The translations under genes were made by a program, and so were the position numbers. DNA of 64,000 nucleotides. Source: Alligator mississippiensis. Lineage: Eukaryota > Chordata > Crocodylia > Alligatoridae. Of this stretch, positions 10,038 through 20,733 are shown piece by piece. The stretch is from the NCBI RefSeq assembly GCF_030867095.1, contig NC_081824.1:238664719-238728718 (forward strand), in the 5' to 3' direction. Below the pieces are notes generated by a model. The model had not been told where the DNA came from, ran no database searches, and was given only the letters and a program-made list of their open reading frames with translations. Positions within the stretch are counted from its first letter, which is position 1, and each line of letters begins with the position of its first letter.

Positions 10038-10704
10038 AATGTAAGCTGCTGCGTATGCCACGTGCGGTGCCAGCAGAGCATCCATAAGTCTTTGAAAGGC
10101 GGCCACCACTCCATTCAGCCTAAAGGGCATCTGTACGAATTTGAACAGGCTCCAAGGGGTTCTGAAAGCAGTTTTGGCACAGTCTGCAGCTCTCATTGGG
10201 ATTTGCCAGTACCCTTTTGCTAGGTCAATGGTGGATATATACTTTGCTTCTCCAATTCTTTCAATGAGGTGGGCAATATGAGGCATGGGGAATGCGTCAA
10301 AGGCTGCTAGTTCATTTAACTTTCGAAAGTCAATGCACAGGTGGAGTGGACTGAGCCATGGGCTTCAGGACAGCTGGATAATCCCCTGCTTCCATATCTT
10401 TTCTATCTCCTGTCGTACCTCCTGTTGCAATTGCTGTGGTATAGTTCTCCATCTTTCCCTGACTAGTGCGCCAGGTGGTGTCTTGATCTCGTGTTCGATT
10501 CTCCAAGCTAGTCCTGGGGTCTCTTGAAACACGTCCTGGAAGGTCTCTATCATCTCCTCCAGTTCCAGTCATTGATTGGTGTCCAAAACTTCCCCTCGTT
10601 GCAATTCCCCCTCCAATGTGGATCCTACTAACTCTGGGCAGGGGGGTCCCAGGTCCTCTACTGCCTCCTCCTTTAGCGCCAGCCAGCCTTGTGGGGCCTT
10701 CTAT
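10038..10704 (-). pseudogene. Gypsy reverse transcriptase, N-terminal part before the ERV insertion
   Basis: The RT leader reads FQDVFQETPGLAW and WRTIPQQLQQEV. The fingers/palm follow, with DFRKLNELAAFDAFPMPHI, then YISTIDLAKGYWQIPM and APHVAYAAAYI. The reading stops at the tyrosine and isoleucine of the YIDD box, where the ERV target site begins, and resumes at 2889. A stop codon (QLS* near 10365) and frame changes lie between leader and palm. The polymerase would make cDNA of the element. Confidence 0.85.
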
Positions 10705-11454
10705 TACTTGAGGAGGTTTACATGATAAATTTGACATTCATGGTGGTGTCCGGTCTTGAGCACTTCATAATCTACCGGACCTACCTGATGGATCACCTTA
10801 AATGGGCTTTGCCACATCGTGAGGTGTTTACTCACTGACACTAGAAGTGAAACTAATACCATATCCCCTGGCTGGAATGCTTTAGGTTTCGCTCATCGAT
10901 TATACTGGGTCTCCTGTTGTTCTTGCGTGACTCGCAGATTCTGGCAAGCGATCCGCTGGGCCTTGTTGATCTGGTCTTGTAGCTCCTGCCAGTACCTTTT
11001 GGCTACTATTCCTGGCCCCACAGGCCTTTCCCATTCCTCCTGGATGATCTGTAACAGACCTCTGGGACTGTGACCGTATACTAGCTGGAAAGGCGAGAAC
11101 TGCGTCGACTCTTGGGGTACATCTTGCAGGGCAAACACTACACTAGTGGGGTCAATATGGTGTCCCATCTATGGGTGTTCTCCTGGGCACACTGCCTGAG
11201 CAAGCTTTTTACGGTTCCATTTAGCCTCTTGACTAAGCCGTTAGGCTTGGGGTGATAAACTGACATTTTCAGGTGGCAACGCCGAGGGTGTTACAAAGAG
11301 CCTTCATTACGCGCGACATAAAATTTGTCCCCTGGTCTGTAAGTATTTCTTGTGGGATTCCTACCTGGGCAATCCATTTTAGGAGCTCTTCTGCCACATG
11401 AGTACCCATAATAGACCTAAATGGAATGACATCCAGGAACCACATGGCGTTGTA
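10705..11454 (-). pseudogene. Gypsy integrase, catalytic core second half and C-terminal domain
   Basis: The core segment includes EEILTDQGTNF-like sequence (GIPQEILTDQGTNFMSR, about 11285-11345). STQFSPFQLVYGHSPRG follows, then the C-terminal GPF/Y-type module (PFKVIHQVGPVDYEVLK...YHVNLLK, about 10700-10810). The RT leader follows within about 100 codons, which shows directly that integrase precedes RT. The catalytic Glu region (about 11170-11270) is disrupted by frameshifts. Confidence 0.85.
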
Positions 11455-12344
11455 GCAAAACCCCCAGTTTTTCTTTTTTTTTTTTTTTTCTTTTAAAATG
11501 CATTCCCTCCCCTTCCCCAACCATTTCTGACTTTTTTTCTTTCCCTCTCTATTCCCTATAGATAAGTATAAGTGAGATAAGACATAGGATAAGCTTCAGC
11601 ATTTTATTTTGGTAGCAAGTTGTATTTGTTATTTTTTTCTCATTCTTTTTATTGTATAATTATTATGTTTATATTGATTTTTACTGTTCTATATTACTGT
11701 TTTACTGGTACTATATGATTTAGGCCTACATATGTAAGTTAGCATAAGTCATGTCAAGTTTCCATTTTGTCTGTCAAATCTCCATCCTACCCCTCCTATG
11801 TAACTTGGTTCCTGAACGAATGGGGATGAATGAGGGTGCTTGAGAGACAATGGCAGTAGGTCTAAAAATAGCTCCCTCTGAATGACTGAACCATCAACAC
11901 CAATACTGGGACCAATGACCCAGCCCTTGGAACCACCCTCAGCATTCAAGAAACAAAAGATGAGGCAACTCACCGTTGTGCCAAGGCTGCACATGCTTGG
12001 TAAGAACACCTGGAGCCCTCTGGAACAGGACTGACCTTGCCTGGACAGGCCCTCCCCATAGGAGATCAGAGGTAGTCTGCCCCATAAAACAGGTAATGAA
12101 GACTGACTCCTTGGGATGTCCTCTCCACCTGGACCAGCACCATGCCACACCATCTATCCACCCAGAGGCCATGCTGGTGAACCCCTTCTGGACAACACCT
12201 ACTGGACAAAGACCCTTTCCAGCCGGGATAGGTAGATATCACCGCCCACTTCCTCTTCAACCAAGGACTTGGACTCTGTTTCTCTTCCCTACCTGGACTC
12301 CAGCCCTTCTACTGAGTCTTTCTCCTGTGGCCATTGTGAGTGCT

Positions 12345-12372
12345 TGTGTGTGTGTGTGTGTGTGTGTGTGTG
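12345..12372. repeat. (GT)n microsatellite
   Basis: Uninterrupted GT dinucleotides, about 14 units. Confidence 0.95.
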
Positions 12373-12969
12373 AACCAATAACTTCAAGGGACTGTGTAGT
12401 GTGTTGTCTGTTTAATAAAACTGTTATTTGGACCCCTAAGTTGGGTTTTGCTTTACTACAGTTCCGGCCCTGCTCCACTCTCCGCTCCTCGCCCCTCCTA
12501 ACTTCTGTTTCATTTCTCCCTCCCCTGCTTCTGGCTCACCACCACCTCCAACCCCTGTCTTGAGCTCCTTTCTGCCTCCAAACCCCCATTTCTTTGCCAC
12601 TGTCTTATTCCCACTGCCTTTTCCTTTTCCCCTGAGCAACCAGGTTTCTGCCTCAGTTTCTTTCCTGGCTGTCTCCTCCTTGCCACCAGGCTTCTCTTTT
12701 TTGTTTTTCTCCCTCCCATGCACCAGTGACCTCTAGTAACCCTGGGGCCACTTGATCTTAAGTAAACCCAAGCCTCAGTTCCTCAGTCAGTTTCTCTCTA
12801 GCCCACCGGTTCTAATCCCAGTTCTGGCAACTTTCACTGCCTACACTTTAACTCTCTCTCGCCTTAACCTTCCCCCAAGTATCCCAGGTACCCCAAGCAT
12901 ACACATACATATCATACCATCCAAGTTAGGAACTTACCTATGTGTAGGTGGGTTGTATGTGTGTGAACT

Positions 12970-13006
<37 letters not shown>
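12970..13006. repeat. (GT)n(TA)n compound microsatellite
   Basis: About eleven GT units running directly into about seven TA units. Confidence 0.95.
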
Positions 13007-13168
13007 TAAAAAAAACATTGTGTGCATAATCTACGCATTAGTGATCTGTGTACCGAGTGTACGGGTATTGACAATTGATTTTTTCTAATTTTTAGTGTGT
13101 ATGTGCTTGAATTGGTGACTGGTATGCATGTGCCTACGCTGGTTTGGATGTGTATGTGCCTGAGCTGG

Positions 13169-13170
<2 letters not shown>

Positions 13171-13203
<33 letters not shown>
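13171..13203. repeat. (GT)n microsatellite
   Basis: About sixteen GT units, uninterrupted. Confidence 0.95.
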
Positions 13204-13205
<2 letters not shown>

Positions 13206-13318
13206 TGTATGCACCTAATTAATTTGTGTGTTTGTATATGTGCAATTGTGTCACACCCTTCTGTTTAACAGCACAATATTGAGATCCCGAGAGTTCACCT
13301 GACCCCACAGGGCAACAG

Positions 13319-13918
13319 TGTAATCCAGTAGGACTAACACATATTGGTATCCTTCGTGAGATTTTGGGAGAAGACCCACAATGTCGAGCGCTACATGGGA
13401 GAACAGTGTCTCGATTATGGGCATGTGTTGCAGTGGTGCCTGCTGAGGTCTCCATTCCTGGGCTGTCTGGCAGTCTGGGCAGGCCGTACCCCATCTTTCT
13501 ACATCTTTTGTAGATGGGGCCAAAAGATGTCCTGGATTAGTCTCGTCTGGGTTTTGGTGCACCCTAAATGACAGCCTAGTGGGGAGTTGTGTACCAATTT
13601 CCAAATTTGTCAGCAAAGCGAGGACAGAACCACCAGCTGCTGCCTTGCCATCCCCTCCTGACCCCTCTGGACCCAATATAGTAGCCCCCCTATTACCTCA
13701 AAGTTAGGGTGACTTCTGGACGTCCCCTCTCCTGGGTCTTCTGTTCCTAGCCGTTGTAGCTCTGAGTCTTCCTGTTGGGCCTGCTGGAACTGCATAGCAT
13801 TGGCCACCTGCTCCGTGTCAATGCTGTTTTGAACAGCTTTGTTCTGTGGGGAGGCGGTTTCTCCAGCCCAGCCTTCCCCTCTTCTTAATCGCTTTATCTT
13901 CTCCTCGGTCGCTTGCAT
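13319..13918 (-). pseudogene. Gypsy integrase, N-terminal zinc domain and start of core
   Basis: The reading gives NFEVIGGLLYWVQRG followed by the zinc-binding module ending in CPDCQTAQ (about 13455-13480), then the core start with HVALDIVGLLPKS (first catalytic Asp) and YVLVLLDY. A frameshift near 13615 separates the linker from the zinc module. Its place upstream of RT is the Gmr1-type arrangement. Confidence 0.85.
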
Positions 13919-14059
13919 ACATTCAAGTACCGTGTAAAATGGCCTCCATTCTCAGCCCAAGATCATCTCACAGGCCAATGCTGGGGCCAAACTGACCCAT
14001 AGTTCATCTTGGAACTCACCTTCAAGGGGAGGTAACAACTCCAAAAGTGCATCTTGCCA

Positions 14060-14290
14060 CCCAAGATGCAGGTCATTACCAATGGTCTGGCTTCCTTTAC
14101 TCCCGTGCTAGGGGCCAGGTCCATGTGGAGGAGGGACTGGGAGCATCCCGTGTCCAGGGTTGCTCACATTGCTCGATCCCTGATCCAGGCTGTCATGACT
14201 GGGCAGTCCCAGCCTCCCTCATGTGTGGTAGAACCAAAACTGCAGTCCATGGGCTCACTTGGATCTGCTTCCTTTCCCCTTTCTCAGGGT
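14060..14290 (-). pseudogene. Gypsy protease remnant
   Basis: An aspartic-protease active-site segment ATLDTGCSQSLLH is encoded at about 14120-14165 on the minus strand, between the gag knuckle and integrase. Frame breaks lie either side. Only the active-site neighbourhood is convincing. Confidence 0.65.
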
Positions 14291-14309
14291 GGGGTGGGTG
14301 TTGTCAAAC

Positions 14310-15147
14310 CATGACCCAGTTCACTAAAGCCCAGTCTGCATTGTCTCACAATATGACCGGCTCAACCACAGTAGTAGCAGACTACACCCCTTGACATCCC
14401 CTTCTGTGGCTCATTTCACCTCTCTTCTTCTTTAGCTGTGCTCCCTATCGGTGAACGGAGGCCTTGCCCCCTACCACACTTGTTCTCCAAGCTGGCAAAA
14501 CCCTCTGCGAGGCAGAGGGCTTCTTCATTAGTTCGGGGTTAGTGCCTTCACACCTGGGTGTCCTCCTCCAGGTCCCAGAGGAATTGTTCCAACAGGACCA
14601 GGTTAATGACACCATCCCAGTCAAATCAGCCCGTGGGAAGGCATTTATTGAGTACGTCTTGCAGGTACTATAGCAGACGGTGAGGCCTCCTGACTTCCTT
14701 GGATTTTTGGGCTCAGAATGCCTGCCTATGGCTCTCTGGGGAAATCTCAAGCTGGTACAAGATCACAGCCTTTACTGTATCATAGCTTCAGGCATCTTCC
14801 CTCAACAGGGCCCTGTACGCTGCTTGGGCTTAGTCTATCACCAGGGCACCCAACTGGTGAGCCCACTGAGTGTGATCTAACTCGGTCTGTAGGGCCTTTC
14901 TTTCAAATACCTCTGTGTAGGCTTCAGGGTCATTGTCCCGCATCATTCGTGGCATCTTAAACAGGGTGGCATTACGTTGCATCCAATCCTGCTGCTGGGC
15001 CCCCTGCAGTTGTTGCATCTCCAGCACCTGCCCTATTGCTTGGATGGCTTGCGTCAGAAGCTCCGCATGAGCCACCACTGGTGCCTGCATGTCTGTTTCA
15101 ACCCAGGCCAGGATCACTGATCCGCTAACACAGAAATGTCTTTTTCT
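14310..15147 (-). pseudogene. Gypsy gag with SCAN-like segment and CCHC knuckle
   Basis: The N-terminal reading (from about 15153) contains DNDPEAYTEVFE. A second frame contains VINLVLLEQFLWDLEEDTQ (about 14560-14620), which matches the signature helix of SCAN domains. The SCAN domain of host zinc-finger proteins is known to descend from Gmr1-like gag. A C-X2-C-X4-H-X4-C knuckle follows at about 14335-14375 but has an in-frame TGA inside it (CYYCG, stop, AGHIVRQC). At least two frameshifts occur. It is a capsid gene relic, not a host SCAN gene. Confidence 0.82.
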
Positions 15148-15160
15148 GGCCAATGCACCA
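15148..15160 (-). other. Gypsy primer-binding site, tRNA-Gly
   Basis: The + strand GGCCAATGCACCA equals the 3' end of tRNA-Gly(GCC) plus CCA. It lies one base from the 5' LTR. This is a primer site, not a tRNA gene, because no further tRNA sequence is present. Confidence 0.88.
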
Positions 15161-15161
15161 C

Positions 15162-15975
15162 TATGGCGTCTCTAGTGGGTGTGATGAGTCCTGCATCGTC
15201 CCCCTTTACAACTCTCCTGCCACGACTTGTTGTTAATGGGTAAAAGGAGAGGTTTAGTGGTGTTCCTCTTCTCGGGTAACCCGGTGACAGGGGGTACTCA
15301 CGTTCATGCTGCAATGTTCCTCGGGGCTCCGCCTCCCCTATGCCCCGTCCACACCCCAACCATTCGGGTGTCGGTTTCATTGTTCTGCCGTTCCCTGTAA
15401 GCCCCTTTTCTGAGGGGTCAGGCATTATCTTTAGCACCGGTCCATTGCCTGGATGTTAAGGCAGCTGGAACCCCAGTCCCTAGTGCCAGAGGGCTGGGCT
15501 CACATTGTCTGGCACCCTTCTCTGTTCAAGGGAGACAGACGCCCCTCTAATCTTTTAAAATCAGGTGACTGGGGATTGACCCTCCCCAGCCCAGTGCAGG
15601 ATGCTGCTCCCCCTGCTCCAGGAGCAGGTGCAGTGCCTGCAGCAGTGCTCCTGCCAGCCTCTGGAGTCACTGCCTGCCTGGTGTCGTCCCTGCTGGTTCG
15701 CTCCGTCCCTTCTTTCCCCTGCTGGCTTCTGGTGGGGTTTTTAAACTTCCTGCAGTGGCGTCCCCAGCCGCTGCAATTAGCCCGTCACTCCCCCACCTCG
15801 GGAGCAGTTGTTTAAAGAGCCAGTGTAATGCTGGCTCACGCGGCTGTGGCTCTGGCTCCGGCTGCGCTCCAGGAGGTAAGTTTCCTGGAGTGTAGGGGGT
15901 CTGTTTGTTCCCTGCAGGAGCTCTCAGCATTTCCCCCAGCCGTCTTGGCATCTGTGGGGTCTTCTCACCACCACA
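15162..15975 (-). repeat. Gypsy 5' LTR
   Basis: 814 bp, homologous to 1491-2329 throughout, with scattered substitutions and indels. Confidence 0.9.
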
Positions 15976-17526
15976 TGCAAGAATTCAGTGTTGGCTCATC
16001 TACGATCTATGACATCAAGGTGCAGAAGGCAGAGTTACTCCAGTTTGTGATGAATGCTGAGACAAGTAAAGCAATTGAACAACACTGTACTCTACACAAA
16101 CCAAAATTGGTACAATTTGACAAGGTATTGTATGACTGGTTTGCCTTAAAATGTTTGGGGGGGCTCCAATTTCTGGCCCAATGCTGATCGAAAAGGCAAA
16201 AGACTTCTATCAACAAATGGAAATGATTGAGGCATGCGTTTCTTCAGATGGATGGTTGTCTTGCTTCAAACTTTGCCATGGTATCAGAAGGCTTGATGGG
16301 TCTGAAGAAAAAAAAAACCTGCTGATCATGACTGCTGAAAAATATTGTGCATTTTTCCATAAATTGGTTGAGGAGCATGGCATAACCCCAGAGCAGATTT
16401 ACAACGCTGATGAAACTAGCCTTTTTTGGCATTGTTTGCCAACTTCTACCCTGGCTGGTGCAGGTGAGGTTGGTGCAGCTGGTTTTAAGGGAACAAGGAC
16501 TGTCTGACTGTGTTTACATGTGCAAATGCAGCGGGCACACATAGAATCAAGCTGCTAGTGGTGGGAAAATTCAGGTGACCAAGAGCATTCAAGGGTGTTG
16601 TTCATCTACCTGTTGAGTACAAGGCACAACCTAATGTATGGCTGGACAAGGAAATATTTTTGTATTGGTTTTACCATGTCTTCTGATGAAGAATAATTTG
16701 AAGGTTTCAATGTGAGACAGAAAAAAAATTAATTAACAGAGATTCTTGATGTCCTTCAAAATGCTGACCCCACAAACCCACTCACTAAACTCAAAGATAC
16801 TGAACTTGAAGAGTGGGTAAACTTTGATCAAGACCTTGATGTTGCACAAACCCTTACTGATGCTGAAATTATAGAAAAGATTGTGCACCCTGGGAGATCT
16901 ACTGCACCTGAACAAGACTCAAAAGAAGAAGGCCACAGTGAAGAAACTAAAGTGGCCTGGGCTACTGCTGCACAATGTCTTGAAACATTCTTGAAATCTG
17001 CTGAGCAGCAGTCTTCTGATTCTGCTCAGGAAGTGATGCAACTTCATGTTGTTCACAACAATTTCCTGAAAAAGGACAACTGACTTGCAGGCAGGCAAAC
17101 ATCTGCAAGTTGCTTCAAAGAGCTTCTGCATCTTGTGTCATGGATCCAGGCATTTCAACACCATCAACATCAGATATTATTGAAGTTGATGATCCCCAAG
17201 AAGAGCCACATTCCTAAACAGAGCCATGTTCTGAGGCAACCTCTGATCTTAAGGTGCCTTCAGGCAGTAAATGAGGGCCAGTAAATGTACAGTATACAGT
17301 ATACTATTTACTATATTATTTCATATATCATAGTTAAAATGTTATATTAAAAGTTATAATAATGTTATATTAAAATGTTATATTAAAAGTTATTATATCA
17401 TAGTTTAAATGTAGGCTTTGTTTCTTTCTTGAAAAGAACCGTAAGTATAACTCTCAGATAACCGGCTTATTTGATTAACTGGTACCCCCCATTCCCCATG
17501 GATGTCGGATAACAGAGCTTTTACTG
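15976..17526 (+). pseudogene. Tigger transposase remnant and right end
   Basis: The broken reading contains [14 protein letters not shown] and a helix-turn-helix-like part, then a CENP-B-type segment ([26 protein letters not shown]). The first catalytic aspartate block [15 protein letters not shown] follows at about 16400-16440. The second and third acidic residues of the DDE site are not found: an internal deletion near 16690-16735 joins to an acidic C-terminal tail. The element ends with an inverted repeat finishing ACTG at 17526, followed by TA. It is a dead jerky/pogo-type transposase, split from its N-terminus by the LTR element. Confidence 0.85.
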
Positions 17527-17528
17527 TA

Positions 17529-17965
17529 TTAATGGATTCATGTCAGAGTGCAGAAAGTTTTGTGTGTGGTTCCACAGGGATCTGTCCTGGGTCCAGTGCT
17601 GTTCAACGTGTTTATTAATTATTTGGATGCCATAATAGAGAGCTTGCTGAGTAAATTTACAGATGACATTAAACTGGAAAGGACTGCAAACATGCTGGAG
17701 GACAGGAGTAGAATTCAGAAGGATCTTGACAGATTTGATAGCTGGGCTAGAAGCAAAAGAATGTTCAGTGCAGGCAAAGTGCAACTCCTAGGAAGAATAA
17801 TTAAAAAAAACACAGAAACAAAATGGGTGATTACTGGCTGGATGGCAACTGCTGAGAAGGATCTTTGGGTTTTGATGGATCACAGACTCAACATGAGTCA
17901 GCAATGTGATGCAGTTGCAAAACCCCCCTGAAAGCAGCTTAGGGCTTCATCAACCAGAGTACTGG
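17529..17965 (+). mobile_element. CR1 LINE reverse-transcriptase fragment, right piece
   Basis: The reading VPQGSVLGPVLFNVFINYLD and KFTDDIKL (the usual FADD box reads FTDD) continues to LNMSQQCDAV, all hallmarks of CR1 RT. It is the continuation of 960-1155 across the Tigger insertion and ends at a hAT-like repeat. Confidence 0.88.
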
Positions 17966-17969
17966 GTAT

Positions 17970-18420
17970 TAGGCCTGTGCAAAGCAGCTAGTATTCACTT
18001 AGGATTCAGATTTGGCTGGTTTGGGGGACAGTGATTTGATTCGGTGATTCGAATCACTGTCCTGATTCGATTCGGCCGAATCTGATTTGGAGATTTGGCT
18101 GCTGCCAAATCTCTGAATCAGCCAGGCCAGGCTCCGCCCCCCCCGCCCCAGCCTGGCAATGGCTGCCCAAGCTCCTGGCACTTGGGGGAAAAAAAAGCTC
18201 CAGCTCAGCGGGTGCTGCTGAGTGGGGGGCGATCTCCACTGCCCCACACTGCATGGGGGGCTCTGCACAAGCCCCCCACCTCCCCCAACCCCCTCATGGG
18301 TGCCCTTTCTTGATCTGCCTCCGTCCTTTCCTGTGCCCACACCCCTTCCCCTCCACAGACTTACTGGCACAGTGCTGCTCTACACACACCAGAAGAAAAA
18401 ATCCTGAGAGTTGATCTCTA
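17970..18420 (+). mobile_element. hAT-like repeat with GATTCGG-type arms, left part
   Basis: It starts TAGGCCTGTGCAAAGC and passes into GATTCGG/CGAATC words that form short palindromes (18035-18085). A C-rich body with CTGCATGGGGGGCTCTGC (18249-18266) is shared with 56270-56290. It is the same family as 55960-56849, seen here from the other end. The right end is not seen. Confidence 0.6.
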
Positions 18421-19590
18421 TCTGGAGATCATGAGTCAGAGTTAATTTGATTTGGAAATTGGGAGTCTCACAATTTTTCCATGAGAGTTGGTATTCCTCA
18501 GGGCTTGGGGACTGTCTGGGGGTGGGGGGGGGGGAGATGTGGCAGGGGAGTGTGTATGGAGTTGGTGTGTGGAGGGAATGGGTGTGTGTGTGTGGAGGGG
18601 GGAAGTGCCTGTTGGCACTGGGGGAAGCTGGGCTGCAGCAGGGTGGGGGAGGTACCTGCCCCTCCAGTGGAGTGAAGGGGGCCTTTTGAGGGTAGTGCAG
18701 AGCTCCATGGCTGATGCCCTTGCTCACAGGGTAGGACACCCAGGTGATGCTGACTGGGGGAGGGGGACATAGCCAGGCCACCTGGTGCAGTGCGGGAGCC
18801 CCAGCCCAGGGCAGAGGGTGCCACAGACATCCTCTTCTTTTCCCTCCAACCTGTGCTGGGGCCAGACTTGCTCTGCCACTGCCTGCACAAATTGGAGCTG
18901 CTACACTCAGGCCCAGTCGGGGCGAGGGCAGCTGGGGCCCCCTCCAGCAGGGTTGGGGAGAGCAGGAGGCTGTGGGTTGGGAGTGAGGGGCACTGGCAGG
19001 GCTGGTGGGATGGGATCTGTGGGTCAGAAGTGTGGGACACTGGTAGTGCCAGGGGGCTGCAGCCCCAGAATGAGTGGCACCAGCATGGCCCAGGGTCTGG
19101 GGGGTGAAGGACTGTGGGTCAGGAGTGAGGGGGCACTGGCAGGGCCAGGGGTCTGTGGGTCAGGAATGAGGGGCAGTTGGAGTGCTAGAGAGCTGGGGGT
19201 TGGGACTGAGGGGCACCAGCATAGCCCAGAGGGGCGAGGAACTGTGGGTCAGGAGTGATGGGCATGGGGGGGTGGTTCAGGAGGACAGGGCACTGGCAGT
19301 GCCAGGGGGTTGCAGGTCAGGAGTGAGGGGCACCAGCAGGGATGGGGGGGGCTGCGGGTTGGGAGTGAAAGGCACCAGCATGGCCCAGTGGTTCAGGGTA
19401 CTGTGGTTTAGGAGTGAGGGGCACTCGCAGGGCTAGGGTCTGTGGGTTGGGAGTGAGGGGCAACAGAATGGGCAGGAACAGGGCATTGGCATATCACTGC
19501 CCCCCCTCAGTCATATCCCCCCCCCCCACCCCATGTGCGACAGGTGTCCTCTTTTTTGGAACTGGAAATATGGTAACCCTAGTTTTAGTT
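18421..19590. repeat. G-rich imperfect tandem array ending in a hAT-like terminus
   Basis: Units of roughly 45-60 bp built on GGGAGTGAGGGGCACCAGCA recur from about 18975 to 19470. The stretch closes with a TGTCCTCTTTTTTGGAA block and ATATGGTAACCCTAG at 19549-19583, which also closes the repeat at 25157-25758. The open frames across it are products of the repeat and GC bias, not genes. Confidence 0.6.
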
Positions 19591-19599
19591 CATTGAGGA

Positions 19600-19665
19600 G
19601 GTCCCTGCTAAACCAAGCTGGTCTTCTGCTATACTTGCTAGTTTTCCTGGACATCAGGAAGGTTC
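19600..19665. repeat. Older interspersed repeat, left piece
   Basis: Continues at 20734-20945 after removal of the hAT-like element. I recognise it as a common old sauropsid interspersed sequence but cannot name the family. Confidence 0.35.
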
Positions 19666-19673
19666 ATTCCTAT

Positions 19674-20725
19674 TAGGGCTGTGTAAAACACCAGTGTTTT
19701 GTTTCAATGTATGTTTCACCATTTTGAAGGGTACAGTGTTTTGTTTCATCATGTCATTTCATTTCAAAGCACTGTTCCATTTTGTTTTCTGACACCTTTT
19801 GACATTTCGCCCATAGGCTATAATGGGGAATCATGAAAATGCTTAACACTTTGTCATTTCCTGCCTGACTTGGATGCAAATTACAGGGATGGAAGCCCCT
19901 TCTGAAGGCATGAATCCTGCCAAGTTTCAAGGAGATAGGTGCAGAGGTTTCTGGGAAACTGCACCTGAAACTCTTCAAAGCAAAACTTGTGACACTTTCC
20001 AGCAGCAGCAGCTTCCTGTCATCCAGAATGCAGACAAGAGGGCCCACACCCCTGAGGGGAGTCCAGCAGTGCTGGGAGGGAAGGTTGAGCTCCATGGGGC
20101 TGGCAGAGCTGGTCAGAGCTCAGCCCTGACTCTCCCCGCCTCCTGCCGCTAGGCTGAGCTCCGAGCAGCTTTGTAGCCCCATGGAGCTCAGCCTGGCAGC
20201 AGGCGGCAGGCAAAGCCAGGGCTGCGCTCCACCTCCTGCTGCCAGGCTGAGCTTAGTGGGGCTCCACAACCCCATGGAGCTCAGCCCGGCAGCCCCCTGT
20301 AGCTCAGTCTGGAAGCCCCATGGAGTTCAGCCCAGTGGTGGGAGGTGGGCAGAGCCAGGGCTGCACTCTACCTCCTGTTGCCAGGCTGAGTTCTTTGGGG
20401 CTGCAGAGCCTCTTGAAGCTCAGCCCAGTGGTGGGAGGTGGGGAGAGCTAGGGATGCACTCTGACCAGCACTGCCAACCCCACGGAGCTCAGCCCAGAGG
20501 CGGGAGGTGGGCAGAGCCAGGGCTGAGCTCCACCTCCCACCACTGGGCTGAGCTCCATGGGGCTGCTTTGAAACTCAAAATGTTTCAAAATGTTTTGAGT
20601 GCCCTCATTTCATTTTGAAGCTGTTTCAAAGCTTTTTGCTTCATTTTGATTTCACTGTTTCAAGGTCAAAAAGCATTGAATCAGCTTCAAAACAGGACAC
20701 TCAGCGAAATTTTGCAAAAGTCCTA
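19674..20725. mobile_element. Non-autonomous hAT-like element, GTTTCAAAA-word variant
   Basis: The 8-bp duplication ATTCCTAT flanks it perfectly (19666-19673 and 20726-20733). The termini are TAGGGCTGTGTAAAAC and the inverse of TTTTGCAAAAGTCCTA. The arms are rich in GTTTCAAAATG words, and the body contains ATAGGCTATAATGGGGAA and a GC-rich stretch with repeated GAGCTCAGCC (20090-20560). The host sequence on both sides is one older repeat that it interrupts. No transposase is present. Confidence 0.82.
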
Positions 20726-20733
20726 ATTCCTAT

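Larger units (their letters stand above)
11455..13317. mobile_element. 1.86-kb insertion of unknown class in gypsy integrase
   Basis: The integrase reading breaks after LVLLDY at 13318 and resumes with AMWFLDVIPF below 11455. The flanks TTGTA (11450-11454) and GTGTA (13318-13322) look like an imperfect 5-bp target duplication. The insert has an AATAAA at 12413-12418 (+), a T-rich and pyrimidine-rich strand, and three GT microsatellites. No protein domain is seen. A solo LTR of a 5-bp-TSD retroelement is one possibility; an unrecognised non-autonomous element is another. Confidence 0.5.
1491..15975 (-). mobile_element. Gmr1-like Ty3/gypsy retrotransposon, defective and interrupted
   Basis: A complete-length minus-strand LTR element bounded by an LTR pair (1491-2329 and 15162-15975) with TGTGGTG...CACCACA-type ends. 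The flanks TGCAG (1486-1490) and TGCAA (15976-15980) form a near-perfect 5-bp target duplication inside a Tigger transposon. Domain order in element direction is SCAN-like gag, CCHC knuckle, protease, integrase, reverse transcriptase, RNase H. Integrase before RT is the published hallmark of Gmr1-type elements and is opposite to ordinary Ty3/gypsy. It carries an ERV inside RT and a 1.86-kb insertion inside integrase, plus several frameshifts and stops, so it is not autonomous. Confidence 0.9.

Noticed and set aside
14445..15153. Possible host SCAN-domain gene
   Set aside because: It is bounded by an LTR and primer site, and followed by protease and integrase. The SCAN-like part is retrotransposon gag.
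15148..15160. tRNA-Gly 3' end as a tRNA gene
   Set aside because: Only 13 bases match, next to an LTR on the opposite side; this is a primer-binding site. The same applies to the tRNA-His match at 9573-9585.
18421..19590. Long overlapping open frames in several frames
   Set aside because: They follow a G-rich tandem repeat with few stop codons and have no domain or splice support.
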